Shown here: piece after piece, positions 35,586 to 49,209 of the stretch
How positions within the stretch are numbered: position 1 is the first letter of the stretch
Layout of the letters: each line of letters opens with the position of its first letter
Origin: Acytostelium subglobosum LB1
Taxonomy: Eukaryota; Evosea; Eumycetozoa; Acytosteliales; Acytosteliaceae
Direction of reading: 5' to 3'
NCBI RefSeq assembly: GCF_000787575.1
Contig: NW_012236516.1
Coordinates: 64,126 to 128,125, forward strand
Length of the DNA stretch: 64,000 bases
Made by a program: the position numbers and the translations under genes
Notes under the pieces: generated by a model
Database searches by the model: none
What the model saw: the letters and a program-made list of their open reading frames with translations, nothing else
Told to the model about the DNA's origin: nothing

Positions 35586-38303
35586 ATGATGGATGTAGTG
35601 CCAACAAGTATTACAACTACTACAACTACAACTACAACATGTTTGATGTCAGTGTTGAGGAGAGTACTTGTGAGCAAGTATCTTAGATCAGAGATTGGCA
35701 GATGTATCACATTGATAAACAGACAACATGGTGTTGTTAATGTTATAAATGGACGTGATGTATGTTCATTGCATCATTGTATTGTCACTGATGACAAGGT
35801 GAAGTTCATTAATCACTTTGATCGAATGTATATGACCGTCAATGACAATGGCAACACATTACTTGGTTCAGCACTTGCTCGATTCATATCAGATAGATCC
35901 CAAACAGTCCGACCGAGTAATAAGAAGAGGAAGAATCAAAAGAGGAAAGAGATACCTCAGTATGTATGAATGAATACATCAATCAATCAATCAATCAATC
36001 ACTAACTCACTCACTCAATCATAATCAGACTATTGTTGACAATCAACAATCTGTTCAAAGTTGCAGTGAAGATGAACAATGATGTCATTATGATCCACTT
36101 GATTAAGAGATGGATACAAGGAGTGGAAGAGTTGAGGACTGGTGATATGGACGATGATATGATCAACAATCTTGTCAAGACATCTTTGTTGGCTAAATCA
36201 TATCCACCATTACCCAAAGGAAATGACAAAGTGGAGCTCAGTCGACTGATGATCGAGTTCCTCCTCACACTGCCTAATGATATGATACCTTTGTTATGGG
36301 AGGGCTGCATGGAGGACTCGACCGGGTCTGACTTGGACTTTTTCCTTGACGTGGTCAGCTACACGTCCAAAATAGATCGACCCGTCAACATCATCGAACA
36401 GTACATCATCACATTACGTCCCGTGTTTACCAACCATCAAACACGTGTAATCAATGACTTTGAACACCTTCTCTCGCAAGGTATATCTCGTATAGACCAA
36501 GTACCGGTCGCCGGGGGCATGCTCAGAATGGCACACCAACGCAAACACTTTGACCTGTTCTTGAAGGTCGTCCAACACTTGGACTGGGTCGAGGACGAGA
36601 ACCATCATGTGACTTGTACAGGCCTGCTCTCATCATCACGACCTGTGACCTTGGGCTCATTCAAAGCAATCTTTCATCTGACCAAAAGTTGCCTCAATAA
36701 GATCGTCCGCCGTGGTGACATCAACTTCCTGCAGCATATCAAACATCTGCTGCCAGACATCATGAGCGATTTCGCTGCCCATCCACAATCATATCAATAC
36801 CCACTGTTTGATGAGTACCTTCTTAATGATGCACTTGGGGCCGGTCATTATGAATGTGCCGTCTTCATTATGGACAACATCATAATGCAGTACCAACCAC
36901 CAAACATCGATAATAATGGTGATGATGATGATGATGCCAGACCACTATGGTTTGTTGGATACTCAATCGACTTATCGAATCACAAGCATGATTGGTTGAC
37001 GCTGATTGATCGGCTGCTCAACAATGAGCGAGTGTCAGCAAACTTGTTTGATATCTATTCATCGGCGATCAGGGCCAGACACATGGATGTGATCAAGCGT
37101 GTCGAGCAAGCCAATGACAATCGACTACCAACATCATATGGACTATCCATGGGTCCATTGCTCAATGTTGCAATTAGGGAGCAATACATCGAAGGCATCA
37201 AATCAATCATACAATGTAGGACACGCCCGCCCAGTCATGAGACCTTGTACAAGGTGGTCGATCTGTACCAACTCAATCAATGTTCTCCAGACATTGTGGA
37301 GATGATCTTGGCGGCAGTCCCACCGGGTATCCTACAATTCAGAGTCAAGCATCGAACACTTTGCAAACTCTCTGCCAGCACGGTCAACCTGATGATAAAG
37401 TATGGACACAACCAGCATTACTCTGAAGTCTTGGCATATAATGCAGCATTGCTTGGACAGCTGGACTTGTTCAAAACGTTGTGTCCGCCTCAAAACAATC
37501 ACATGGTCACGCACTGGATTTCACATGTCTGCAAACATGGACAAGATCATGAAGGCATGGCCAGTATGATCAAACATCTATTTGAGATCGCCCCGCCACA
37601 ATACTCCATCAGGAAACTTGTATTGCAATCATTGATCAACTTTAGTCAAGGTCACAAGGTTGACGCACTCCTGGCTACACCAAATCACACAAGTCGCAAT
37701 GAACCTTTGGAAAGACGCCCTGCCAAGCCCGGCATGTTGGAGTCTCTTGGAGATGTCCTGTCATTCTTTAACATGCGTCCAGAGCCAAGGCATTTACGTG
37801 GACATTCACTTGGACATTCCAACCATCGTATATACCATGATGTCAGTGCGCTTAGCAGGGAAGAGATCGAGTTCATCTGGTCCAGAGTGAACGACATCGC
37901 CAAAGAATGCCAATTCTTCATCAACGATGTCTTGTCATCACAAGCTGCCGTGAACAACATCATCACGTACCAGGTGGTATTGGACAGTTTGATTGAGGGT
38001 GGTCACTTCCAGACATCTCAGCCATTCATTCGTGCACCAAGTCCAGGACTCATCAGAGCCAGGGCGTCTACCAATCGACGATATGCATCATCTCTATCAA
38101 TTCTCAAACTATTCAATCCACAATGTCCTGAAAGTCGACAATATAGTCAACTGCTCATTCCACTTACAGAGGATGAGATCAAGCAACATCAATCAATGTT
38201 CATTGATCTTGGAGTGTTTGAACCCTTGCCCTCGCCCTCGACCTCGCCCTCGCCCATAAACATTGTAGTTTCATGGCTAGCATCTTTGTTTAGGTTGAGA
38301 TAA
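35586..38303 (+). CDS. Ankyrin-like solenoid protein 1
   Basis: Plus strand; exons 35586-35959 and 36029-38303, 69 nt phase-2 intron (GTATGT...TCAG); 882 residues. A Thr run (about residues 9-18, ACTACAACT repeats) precedes a conserved head: LRRVLVSKYLRSEIGRCITL, GRDVCSLHHCI, FINHFDRM. The long second exon is a chain of degenerate ankyrin-like helical pairs (HYECAVFIMDNIIM, RARHMDVIKRVEQAN, REQYIEGIKSIIQCR, LVLQSLINFSQGHKVDALLA). It ends with the family signature LSREEIEFIWSRVND and a Pro/Ser-rich tail. Two Met codons are possible starts (35586, 35589). The family looks dictyostelid-specific; its binding partner is unknown. First of six tandem genes on this strand. Confidence 0.8.
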
Positions 38304-38358
38304 AGAAGAGAATAAAGTTATTCAATCAAACTAGTTCTTCAAGAGATAGAGATAAGTG

Positions 38359-40989
38359 ATGCAACATAATGAAGTAGCTACAACTACTACAACTATCACA
38401 ACAACATGTTTGAGGTCAGTGTTGAGGAGAGTAATTGAGAGCAAGTATCTGAGATCAGAGATTGGCAGATGTATCACATTGATAAACAGACAACATGGTG
38501 TTGTTAATGTTATAAATGGACGTGATGTATGTTCATTGCATCATTGTATTGTCACTGATGACAAGGTGAAGTTCATTAATCACTTTGATCGAATGTATAT
38601 GACCGTCAATGACAATGGCAACACATTACTTGGTTCAGCACTTGCTCGATTCATATCAGATAGATCCCAAACAGTCCGACCGAGTAATAAGAAGAGGAAG
38701 AATCAAAAGAGGAAAGAGATACCTCAGTATGTATGAATGAATACATCAATCAATCAATCAATCAATCACTAACTCACTCACTCAATCATAATCAGACTAT
38801 TGTTGACAATCAACAATCTGTTCAAAGTTGCAGTGAAGATGAACAATGATGTCATTATGATCCACTTGATTAAGAGATGGATACAAGGAGTGGAAAAGGT
38901 GAGGACAGGTGAAATGGACGATGATATGATCAACGATCTTGTAAAGATATCTTTGTTGGATAAATCACATCCATCAATAATCAAAGGACTTGGGAGGCTC
39001 AGTCGACTGATGATCGAGTTCCTCCTCACACTGCCTTGTCGAATGGTCCCTTTGGGATGGATTAGCTGTATGTTGAACTCGACCGGATCTGACCTGGACC
39101 TTTACCTTGACGTGGTCATCTACACCTCCACGCCCAAATCAGATCGACCGGTCAACATCATCGATCAGTACATCGGCACCTATTGTCCTGTGTTTGCCAA
39201 CCATCAAACACGTGTAATCAATGACTTTGATCAACTTCTCTCGCAAGGTGTATCTCTTATCGACTCGGAACATGTTGTCAAGGGCATGCTCACCGCCTCA
39301 TGCTCTCACAAACACTTTGATCTGTTCTTGAAGGTCGTCCAACACTTGGACTGGGTCGAGGACGAGAACCATCATGTGACTTGTACAGGCTTGCTCCCAT
39401 CACCACGACCTGTGACCTTGGGCTCATTCAAGGCACTCATTCATCTAAACCTCGATAGCCTCAATAAGATCGTCCGCCGTGGTGACATCAACTTCATGCA
39501 GCATATCAAGCATCTGCTGCCCGAGATCATGATCGACTACGCTACCAACCCACAATCATATCAGTTCCCATTGTTTGACCAGTACATGCTTAATGGTGCA
39601 CTTTCGGCCGGTCATTACGAATGTGCCCTCTTCATTGCGGACAACATGGTGATGCAGTACCAACATCACATCGGCAGCACCAAAAAGCCCTGGTTTGTTG
39701 GATATATCGACTTATCGAATCACAAACATGATTGGTTGACGCTGATTGATCGACTGCTAAACTGCTATGGGCGAGTGTCACCAATCTTGTGTGAGATCTA
39801 TACATCGGCCATCAGGGCCAGACACATGGATGTTATCAAGCGTGTAGAACAAGCCAATGACGATCGACAACCAACATCATTTGGTACATCCATGGGTCCA
39901 TTGCTCAATGTTGCAATTAGGGAGCAATACATCGAAGGTATCGAATCAATCATACAATGTAGGACACGCCCGCCCAATCAACATATATATTACAATTTGG
40001 TCGAGCTGGACCTACTCAATCAATGTTCGGAGGACATTGTGGAGATGATCTTGGCAGGTATCCCACCGGGCAAGATATATTTCAATGTCTTAGGTCGACC
40101 CCATTGCATACTCTCTGCTAGCACAGTCAGATTGATCATACAATATGGACATAGCCAGCAATGTCATGAAGTCTTGGCATATAATACAGCGTTGCTCGGA
40201 CAGCTGGACGTGTTCAAAACGTTGTGTCCGCCTAAAAACAAAGACATGGCCAGGTACTGGATTGCCCATGTCTGCAAGCATGGACAAGATCATGAAGGCA
40301 TGGTCAGTATGATCAAACATCTCTATGAGATCGCCCCACCACAATACTGCATGGAGAGACTTGTATTGCAATCATTGATCAACTTTAGTCAAGGTCACAA
40401 GGTTGATGCACTCTTGGCGACACGGAATCATACATGGCGACTAGAACCATTGGGCCCTGCCAGACCCGGCATGTTGGTGGCACGTGGAGATGTAACGTCA
40501 TTCTTCAACATGCGTCCAAGGCCATCGCATGCCCATGGGCGTTCCAACAAACATATATACCATGACGTGAGTGCGCTTAGCAGGGAAGAGATCGAGTTCA
40601 TCTGGTCCAGAGTGAACGACTTCGCCAAAGAATGTCGATACTTAATCAACGATATCTTGTCATCACAAGCTGCCGTGAACAACATCATCACGTATCAGGT
40701 CGTGTTGGACAGTTTGATAGATGGAGATCACATCAGGACATCTTATCCAACCATCCGAGCACCAAGTCCAGGACTCATCAGGGCAAGGTCATCGACCAAT
40801 CGACGATATGCATCAGCTCTATCAATTCTCAAACTATTCAATCCACACAGTCCAGACGGTCAACGATATCGTCGACTGCTCATTCCACTCTCCAATAGTG
40901 ATATCAGGCGACATCAATCAATGTTCATCAATCTTGGAGTGTTCATACCCTTGCCCTCGACCTCGCCACCCATAAACAAAGATGTTTGA
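38359..40989 (+). CDS. Ankyrin-like solenoid protein 2
   Basis: Plus strand; exons 38359-38726 and 38796-40989, 69 nt phase-2 intron; 853 residues. It starts 55 nt after the stop of copy 1 (MQHNEVATTTTT). Exon 1, the whole intron and the first part of exon 2 (38452-38895) read identically to copy 1 (35685-36128), while the rest of exon 2 has clearly diverged, which points to gene conversion. It has the same head and solenoid signatures (HYECALFIADNMVM, RARHMDVIKRVEQAN, LSREEIEFIWSRVND). With so short a spacer the promoter must be compact, or the pair may be transcribed together; this cannot be decided from sequence. Confidence 0.8.
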
Positions 40990-41087
40990 ATCGTCGCAAC
41001 TTTCACTTTGCTGAACTTGAGATGAAGACGACTATTATTGTCTATTATTATACTTATTCAATACACAGATAGAGATAGAGACAAGTG

Positions 41088-43661
41088 ATGCAACATAATG
41101 AAGTAACAACAACTACTACTACTACAACTAATACTACAACATGTTTGATGTCAGTGTTGAGGAGAGTACATGAGAGCAAGTATATTAGATCAGAGATTGG
41201 TAGATGTATAACATTGATAAACAGACAACTTGGTATTGAACATGTTATAAATGGACGTGATGTATGTTCTTTGTATCATTGTTTAATGATTAGAGATAAT
41301 AGATTGTTCATAAATCACTTTGATCGAATGTACAACGCCGTCGAAGAAGATGGCAATACAATGTTGGGTACAGCACTCAATAGGCTATTGATACCGATCA
41401 TGATGAATAGTGAGGACTTGATGTCAATCAAACAGATCACTATCAAACCTAAGCATCAGTATGTCTGTCAATCAATTATTCAACTTTATAAACATCACTA
41501 ACCCAATCAATAAATGAATGAATACAGATTGCTATCGACCATAATCAAACTGTTTGGACAAGCTGTGAGATTGAACAATGATATCATAGCTGGCTATATC
41601 ATTGAGAGATGGAGACATGCAATAGATGAGGTCAAGACAGATGGTATGGACGAGATTGACATGATCCATCTCGTAAGGATTACATTGTTTGAACAAGTCA
41701 TACTCTCGCATGCTCTCAAGCCCTACGACAGTCTCAGTCAATCAATGATCAGAGTGTTACTCAAACTGCCATACGACATGCTTCCAAAGCATTGGCTAAC
41801 ATCGATGAACTCATCGACAAGCCATAGCCATGCAGAAGTCGACCTGTACCTCGAGGTCACATCATATATTTATCGACGACCAGCCACTGTTATTGAGGAG
41901 TACATAACATCGTACTATTGTCAAGTATTCCACCAATGTCAGACGCTCGTTATCAATCAATTCCAGACATACCTAAGCGAACCTCAATCAAACTTGAGCA
42001 AGGATATTGCAGAGGAAATGCTGAACTCGTCAAGTCGGCTAAGGCACAATGACCTGTACTTGTTGGTCGTCCAGCACTTGGACTGGAGTTATGGTGCTGT
42101 TGGCGCTGGCAGAGAGGAACAAGTCATATGCACAGGACTACGCACGACACCTCGACCTTTGACCGTGGACTCAATCAAGTTGATACAATCTCGCAAACCA
42201 CGTGGCACTCTATTCACTGAGCTGATCGTGAATGGGAATCACGTATTCTTAGAGGCGATCAAACACCTTCTGCCAGCCCTAATCCAAGATATCGGTGTCT
42301 TTCTTGACTCCAACCTACTCTCCAATGCTTTGGTGGAAGGACATTATGAATGTGCACTCTTCATCCTGGACAACATCATGACCCACCCATTGATTAATTA
42401 TAATTGGCCAGTTCATTCGATCGACATGTCAAACGACCAGCATAACTGGTGTCTGTTGATTGATCGTTTGCTCAACACTGATCGCGTGGTACTCATATGG
42501 GATTCAGTGTATAGCTCGGTGATCAGGTACAAGCGTATGGATGTGATCAAGCGTATTGAGCAAGCCATAAGAGTCGCACACTTTACGAATCTTACTGGAC
42601 CACTCAACATTGCGATGAGTATACAATACATCGAGGGCATCAAGTCGGTCCTTCAAAGTGGCAGACACATCCAAACCAACTATCACTATAGGTATTTTAA
42701 GCTTCAACTCCTCGATCAACTTCCTGAAGACGTGGTGGAGATGATCCTGTCGACTGCTTCACCAGGGTGCCTCTACAATTGGCAAAATACTCCTTCGTGT
42801 TGGATATCTTTGAAGCCAAGCACCATCCGACTCATGATCAAGTATGGACATGAAGGTTGCAACAATGATGTATTGTCATACAATGCCGCGGTGAATGGAC
42901 TACTCGATGAATTCAAAGAGTTGAATAAGACAGGCAATGCCTTCATCAACATGGGAGCACTGTGTAGGCGAGGATCGGATGTGGCCAGCATGCTTGTACA
43001 TCACTTGGAGAATTCAGGACCATACTTTGACATCACTCCATTGTTGTTGCGATCATTGATCAACTTTGGACAAGGAAACAAGGTCGATGCACTCTTGGCC
43101 TCGCCTCAACATTTGGAAAGAGTTGATAGCACTGATGGATGGAGTCCTGCCCTGCCTGGAATGTTGATGCGCTCTGATGTGATCTCATTCTTCAGTCTTA
43201 GAGTGAGAGCAAGAAGTCATATCCCGATTGGTGCAAACAACAATAGACTGTACCATGATGTCAGTGCGCTGAGTAGGGAGATGATCGAGTTCATTTGGTC
43301 AAGAGTGGAGATCAGACTCAAGCAAGACACAACATTCATTAATGAAGTACTGACATCAAGAGCTGGCGTTAACAATGTCATATTGTACAGGGTAGTTTTG
43401 GACAGCTTGATTGATGACAATCACTTCCAAACACCATTCATACATGCTCCACGGACAGGTATGATCAAGACCAGATCATTGACAAACCGACGATATGGAT
43501 CAGCTCAATCAATCATCCAACTATTCAATCAATCAAATATGAATGATCCGACACATCCAACGTATCCATATCGTCGACTACTCATTCCACTGACTGATGA
43601 TGAGCTCAAACAATACCATATCATGTTCCAAGAGGTTGGCGCATTAACATCAATCCCATAA
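41088..43661 (+). CDS. Ankyrin-like solenoid protein 3
   Basis: Plus strand; exons 41088-41458 and 41528-43661, 69 nt phase-2 intron (GTATGT...ACAG); 834 residues. It opens MQHNEVTTTTT like copy 2, and the head keeps SEIGRCITLINRQLG and GRDVCSLYHCL. The solenoid core shows HYECALFILDNIM, RYKRMDVIKRIEQA, SIQYIEGIKSVLQ, LLRSLINFGQGNKVDALLA and LSREMIEFIWSRVE. It is the intermediate member between copies 1-2 and copies 4-6. Starts 98 nt after the copy 2 stop. No transmembrane segment or signal peptide; cytosolic or nuclear by inference. Confidence 0.8.
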
Positions 43662-43756
43662 ATACAAAGATTGTGGTTCATTCAAACACAATGACAATGA
43701 GTCATCACTCCTTTGCATGTTCACTTTATGATTATTCAACATATATTACTAATGTA

Positions 43757-46293
43757 ATGGATACAGATAATAATAATAGTAGTAGTAGTGGTAGTAGGTT
43801 GAGGTCATTGGTGAGTGGTGTATTGGCCAGCTCTTATGTTAGATCAGTTATATTCAGATGTGTTGGTGAGATACATGTACAACTTGGTGTTGATTCAATC
43901 AAAGGACGCGATATATGTTCACTATATCATCTCGTACTATGTCAAGATAATGTAAACTTCATCAAGTATTGTGATCAACTAGACTTTAACTTTCAAACAA
44001 AGAACAAAGAGTACACTATGACTTCACTCATTCAATCATGCCACTTACTCACTCTTAATCAATCAATCAATCAATCCTTAGATTACAATTCACATTGCTT
44101 ACTTGCTTCTGTCTTGCGATGTATCTCAAGAATGTAACATTAGTCGAATATATTATCAACCGAATGAGACCCGTTCAAGTCCAAGGCCAAGGCCAAGGCC
44201 AAGAAGAGAACACTATAATCGAGTTGTACAACAAATTTGTCAAAGACACATTGCTTCATTATGTTATGTTTAGACATCCCGATGAAGACAGTGATGGGCA
44301 GTCCAGACGACTAAGACATAGTCGACAGATGATTGAAACATTACTTCGTATCATCCATCCTGATGCTATGGATCAAAGTATGCTCGTCTCTATGAAGAGG
44401 TCAGCCCTAGTGGACCTTGATGACTTCGATCTGTGCATTGAGGTGGCCAAACGATTCGAACCATCTCGTCCTGTTATAATGCAATACACATGTATAAACA
44501 ACTTGAATGTGGACAGTATGTTGTTCGCAAGACATCAATCACGAATCATCAATGATCTCGACGAATACATTGCTTTACAACCAGAGAATCTTGGTGACAT
44601 GCCTTTGATCATGGTCAACTTTGCAATCAGACATCGACTCTTTGACTTGTTGTTGAAACTTGCCAATCATCTACAGCTCGTCAATGATGTCGACCCAACT
44701 GACCCATGGGAGCTCAGACAAGTCAAACGACCAACATTAACATCAACACCCAATCCCGAAGCATTGAATGTGGATACTCTAAAGATACTTGCATCCAACA
44801 TTGTAATGCCTTTCAATCTACTTGCTGCTGGTGGCGACACAACATTCATGCAGCACATTGTTGATGTCGAACATTTGGTATCCGATTACTTGGACTCGCG
44901 AGATAATCGTCCACTCTATGATCAACACCTTCTGCAGTGTGCCCTGTCTGGCGGACATGTCAAATGCGCGCACTTCATCCTGGACACCTTCACCAAGTAC
45001 CTTCCTCTGCCACCAGTCGACGCCACAACCTACAGCAAGAACAGGAATCTTCAGTTCAAGTGGATAGTTACATCAGTCAACATGGGTGATGATCAAGGTG
45101 ACACAGACTGGTTACAACTGATCAACACACTGCTCAGCAATGATATGGTACTGTGTGAGTTCACCGAGGTGTATGTCGACGCGATCAAGGCGCGTAGAAT
45201 GGATGTGATCGATAGACTGGAGGAATTGATCAAGTCCAAGCCAAGACACAATGTGAACCTCTTCAAGGCTCTCAACACTGCGATAGAAGAGAACTATGTT
45301 GAAGGTATCAAGGCAATCATTCACAATCGTCCGAGTGAATACGAGTTTGAAGACATCCGTTTGGACCTCCTTGCGAGTTGTCCAACAGACACACAAGACA
45401 TGTTGCTGGCCGCTATCCCCCCTGCCCGTCTATTCATCAGACGAAACATTGATGTACTACTGTCAGCAGTCACAATTAGGATATTGATCAAGTATGGTCA
45501 TCACTTGGCAAGCAAATCAATCAACCAGACTATATTCAAGAGTGCTGCAGTATTGGGCGATCAAGATACCAAAATGGTATGTTGGAACTTCAACGTCTTG
45601 ACTGATGTCTGTATGTGTGGTGTGGACAACGGAGACATCGTCCGCCTACTGGCTGGGGAGCTACATCCCACCTCTTACGATGACCACCTGGCATTCTCTC
45701 TGGTCAACTTTGGACTGGGCAACAAGGCATCTGCATTGTTGACATCAGCTCCTCACCTCCGACGATCTGATCGATCAGACTTCAATCAGCGTGCTGTACC
45801 AAACATGTTATTGGCATCGGACGTGAGGCACTTTGTCAATCTCATTCCGAAACAAGTCTATAACACTGGATACTTTCCGATGGCATTCCAGGCAGATGTC
45901 AGTCGATTGAGACGAGAGGTGATAGAGTTCATTTGGTCGCACGTTGAGACTAGACATAAGAGAGATCAAAAGTTCATCTTAGACTTGTTGTCTTCCAATG
46001 CAGGCGCCAACAACATCATTATGTATCAAGTTGTATTGAATGGATTGGTGGAGGACAATCATTTTGATCTTGGCGGTGAGCCATTCATAAGGGCACCTAG
46101 TGTCAAAGTGATTGGCGAACGATTGAACGAATATAGACGATACAAGTCAGTCCACTCAATCATTCAGTTGTTCAATCCACTCAACAACACAATCGACACA
46201 TGGCCATACCGTCACCTCATTATACCATTGACTCCAACCGAGTACCAACAATACCAATCACATCTGACCAATCTTGGTGTGATAATAAAGTGA
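43757..46293 (+). CDS. Ankyrin-like solenoid protein 4
   Basis: Plus strand; exons 43757-44010 and 44082-46293, 71 nt phase-2 intron; 821 residues. The start MDTDNNNSSSSG was preferred over an in-frame Met at 43691 because the head then matches its paralogs (VLASSYVRSVIFRCVGEIHV, GRDICSLYHLV). The donor is the unusual GTACAC, placed by phase and by alignment of NKE|LQFTLLTCFCLAMYLKNVT with copies 5 and 6. Exon 2 has a QGQGQGQ repeat from (CAAGGC)n near 44180, then solenoid units (HVKCAHFILDTFTKY, KARRMDVIDRLEELI, EENYVEGIKAIIHNR, SLVNFGLGNKASALL, LRREVIEFIWSHVE). Function unknown. Confidence 0.77.
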
Positions 46294-46401
46294 TTGGAAA
46301 ACGAAACGAACTTTCTCACACCTTTTAAAATCTGATGCCACTTCGATCAACAGCGAAGCGAAATTAAGATAGATAGATATTGTACAATCCATGGATTAGT
46401 G

Positions 46402-48905
46402 ATGGATACAAAGAGTAATGAAGTACAACTGATGTCATTGATGAAGATGTTGTTGAACAACACTTACATCAGATCAGAGTTGTTTAAGAATGTGTCATGG
46501 ATACACAAAAGACAGGTGAAGGATTTATTCAGAGGGCGTGATATCTGCTCACTCTGGCATTGTATACACTCTCGAGATAACGCCAGGTTCATCAAACACT
46601 TTGAACGATTGATCACCTCCTACAACCAATCACTAAACAGACCCAACGAGTATGTTCCCCTCTTTTCGGAATCATTCCACCACACTCAATCACACTGGAT
46701 CATTCAAGCCAGGACCATTGGAATCATTCCGCCATGATCACTCAATCACTCACTCTCTCAATCAATCAATCAATCAATTGATATAGTGCCATCAATAACT
46801 CATTCAAACTCGCAATGGAACTTGGGAATGTTGAACTGGTGACATACATCATCAAACGAATGAGACATGTTAATAGTAGACAGTCGATTATGGAGGTGTG
46901 CAAGTCATTGTGTTCATTCGCTCAGTTTGATATATACATTAAACTAAGTCGAGCGATGATCCAGACACTCTACGATCTTCCAGTCGACTCCTTGTACCCC
47001 TCGATCATTCATTCAATGATGAAGTCTGCGCTGACCATCCACGAGGACATTGACCTCTGCATCAAAGTGGCCCAAAGACACTCACGTATCAACCGTCCAA
47101 ACATTGAACACTACCTACTAGTTAGCCTTGCCGATCCCATTCCAGTGTTCGCCATACACCAGACACGCGTCATCAATGACATTAGGCTACACCTCAGCTC
47201 ACTTCCCTCGCGTGGCACTGATGTGACGGCACAACAGATTATGTTGTTTGCGCTCAAGAATAGATTGTTTGACCTGGTACATGTGGTCGCTCCACATGTT
47301 AAGGACACTGTCTCGCTCACACCTATCGCTCAGCCGATGACCATTGACATGCTCAAGACACTCTCATCCATCCAACGACCAATGTTGTTCAATCGATTGG
47401 CTGCTGGTGGTGACATCACATTCATGATGCGTGTCAAGCATCTTGTGGCTGACTACATGGCATCGCCAACTAGTGCGCCACTCTTTAATCAATACCTGAT
47501 TCAGTCTGCGTTGACCAATGGCCACTACGAGTGCGCGATCTTCATCCTGGACACATTCACACATCTTCTTCCACAAGAAGATAAACCTATTGCCGATAAA
47601 AGATGGAACCTGGCACCCAAGTGGCAGGTGTTGACTAACGTGAACATGTTGGAAAAGTCACCAAAAGATGATCAATCACATAATTGGCCAACATTAATCG
47701 ACCTACTGCTTAGCCATAACAAGGTATCGTGCAACTTCAATCAACTCTACATCAGTGCCATTCATTCGAAGCGAATGGATGTGATTGAACATCTCGAGCA
47801 ACTGATGGAACTCAATCCATCACAAACAATCAACATTCAAGATGCACTGGTTGCCGCGTTGGACGAAGAGTTCATGCCAGCCATCAAATCAATCATGCGA
47901 CAAGCACCGCCAGACTACATATTTGAGGTCAACCTGTTTGATCTCTATCAGTTTACGCCAGACATGCTAGTCGGCCTCTTGGAGTCACTTCCATCCAGTT
48001 GTCAATTGTCAATCGACACACACATAGCTGGAGTTGAGTGGCCAGCCTGCGACATTCTCAAGGTCATTGAACGTGGACAGCATAATATATGTGGCAAGTC
48101 CTTCCAAAGTGCACTGGGCATACAGGCAGCATTACTTGGCGAATATGAGCTCATGCTCAATCTCATACAAGATCATAATCAAATATATGTGACAACTATT
48201 TGCAAGAATGGCGCAGATAATGCAGATATTATACAATATCTTTTGAATAATACTGATTGGAACAAAGGCGAAAATTCATTTGAAGACCTCATCATATACT
48301 CTCTGCTCAACTTTGGACATGGTAACAAGATTGAACTACTCCTATCACTTCCACAACATATGGCTCGCCTTGACATGAATGGTAAACATGCGGTCGCGGG
48401 CATGGTCTTGGCATCGGATGTCCTTCGCATGTTCAACCTGGAGGTATATGATCCGCTAAGCACATCACATGGCAGCAACATAGTAACCGAGACCATTTCA
48501 TGGGATGTAAGTCGATTGGACAAGGTGGTATTGGAGTACATCTGGTCTCGATTGGACATCAAGCACAGACTTGACAAACAGTTCATTTTGAAGGTATTGG
48601 CATCCAAAGCTGGTGTCAACAATATTGATCTATACAATGTTGTATTGGATTCATTGGTAAAAGATAGTGATCAATCCTTTTTCAAACAACCATTCATCAA
48701 TGCACCTAAATCAAGTATAATTGATGCGAATACCAAACCATGTTTATTCAAGTCTATCATATCGATTATGAAGTTATTCCAACCTGTTATGTCCATAACA
48801 GAGTCAACATCATCAAACCATTACCATCGGTTTCTAATACCATTGACACCAATACAATGGCATCAACACTGTCGATCACTCATCAACATTGGAGTGTTTG
48901 ATTGA
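46402..48905 (+). CDS. Ankyrin-like solenoid protein 5
   Basis: Plus strand; exons 46402-46649 and 46787-48905, 137 nt phase-2 intron (GTATGT...ATAG), about twice the length seen in paralogs; it carries two GGAATCATTCC palindromes (46668-46678, 46720-46730) and a (CAAT)n run. 788 residues. The head MDTKSNEVQLMSLMKMLLNN lacks the Thr run; GRDICSLWHCI is conserved. Solenoid units: HYECAIFILDTFTHLL, HSKRMDVIEHLEQLM, DEEFMPAIKSIMRQ, SLLNFGHGNKIELLLS, LDKVVLEYIWSRLDI. The C-terminus (FLIPLTPIQWHQHCRSLINIGVFD) shows the full-length family ending. Confidence 0.8.
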
Positions 48906-49209
48906 TTGACCCATAATAATAAACAATATTTTTGAAAGAATTGCGCAATGGAATTAGTCCAATTGGACTAATAACTACTTCAATATCAGCAATCAATTAT
49001 CCCAGATTGGTATATTTGGTTAGATTAAATTTCAAAGACATGGAAGTAACTTGGAAACTAAAACTCGAAAAGACGAATCTAGATATTTGTGATTTGATCA
49101 GATCTGACACCTTCGCTTTCCCTTGGTTTCTTCTCTTTTCCAATTTACTTTGCCAGTTGTGATGAATATAGAGATACATATAAATATAATATGATCAAAG
49201 ATAATAATA
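48906..49209. other. Spacer between ankyrin-like genes 5 and 6
   Basis: 304 nt, the longest gap in the array, with AT-rich leader sequence before 49210. An AATAAA lies near 48919. No gene is seen. Confidence 0.4.
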
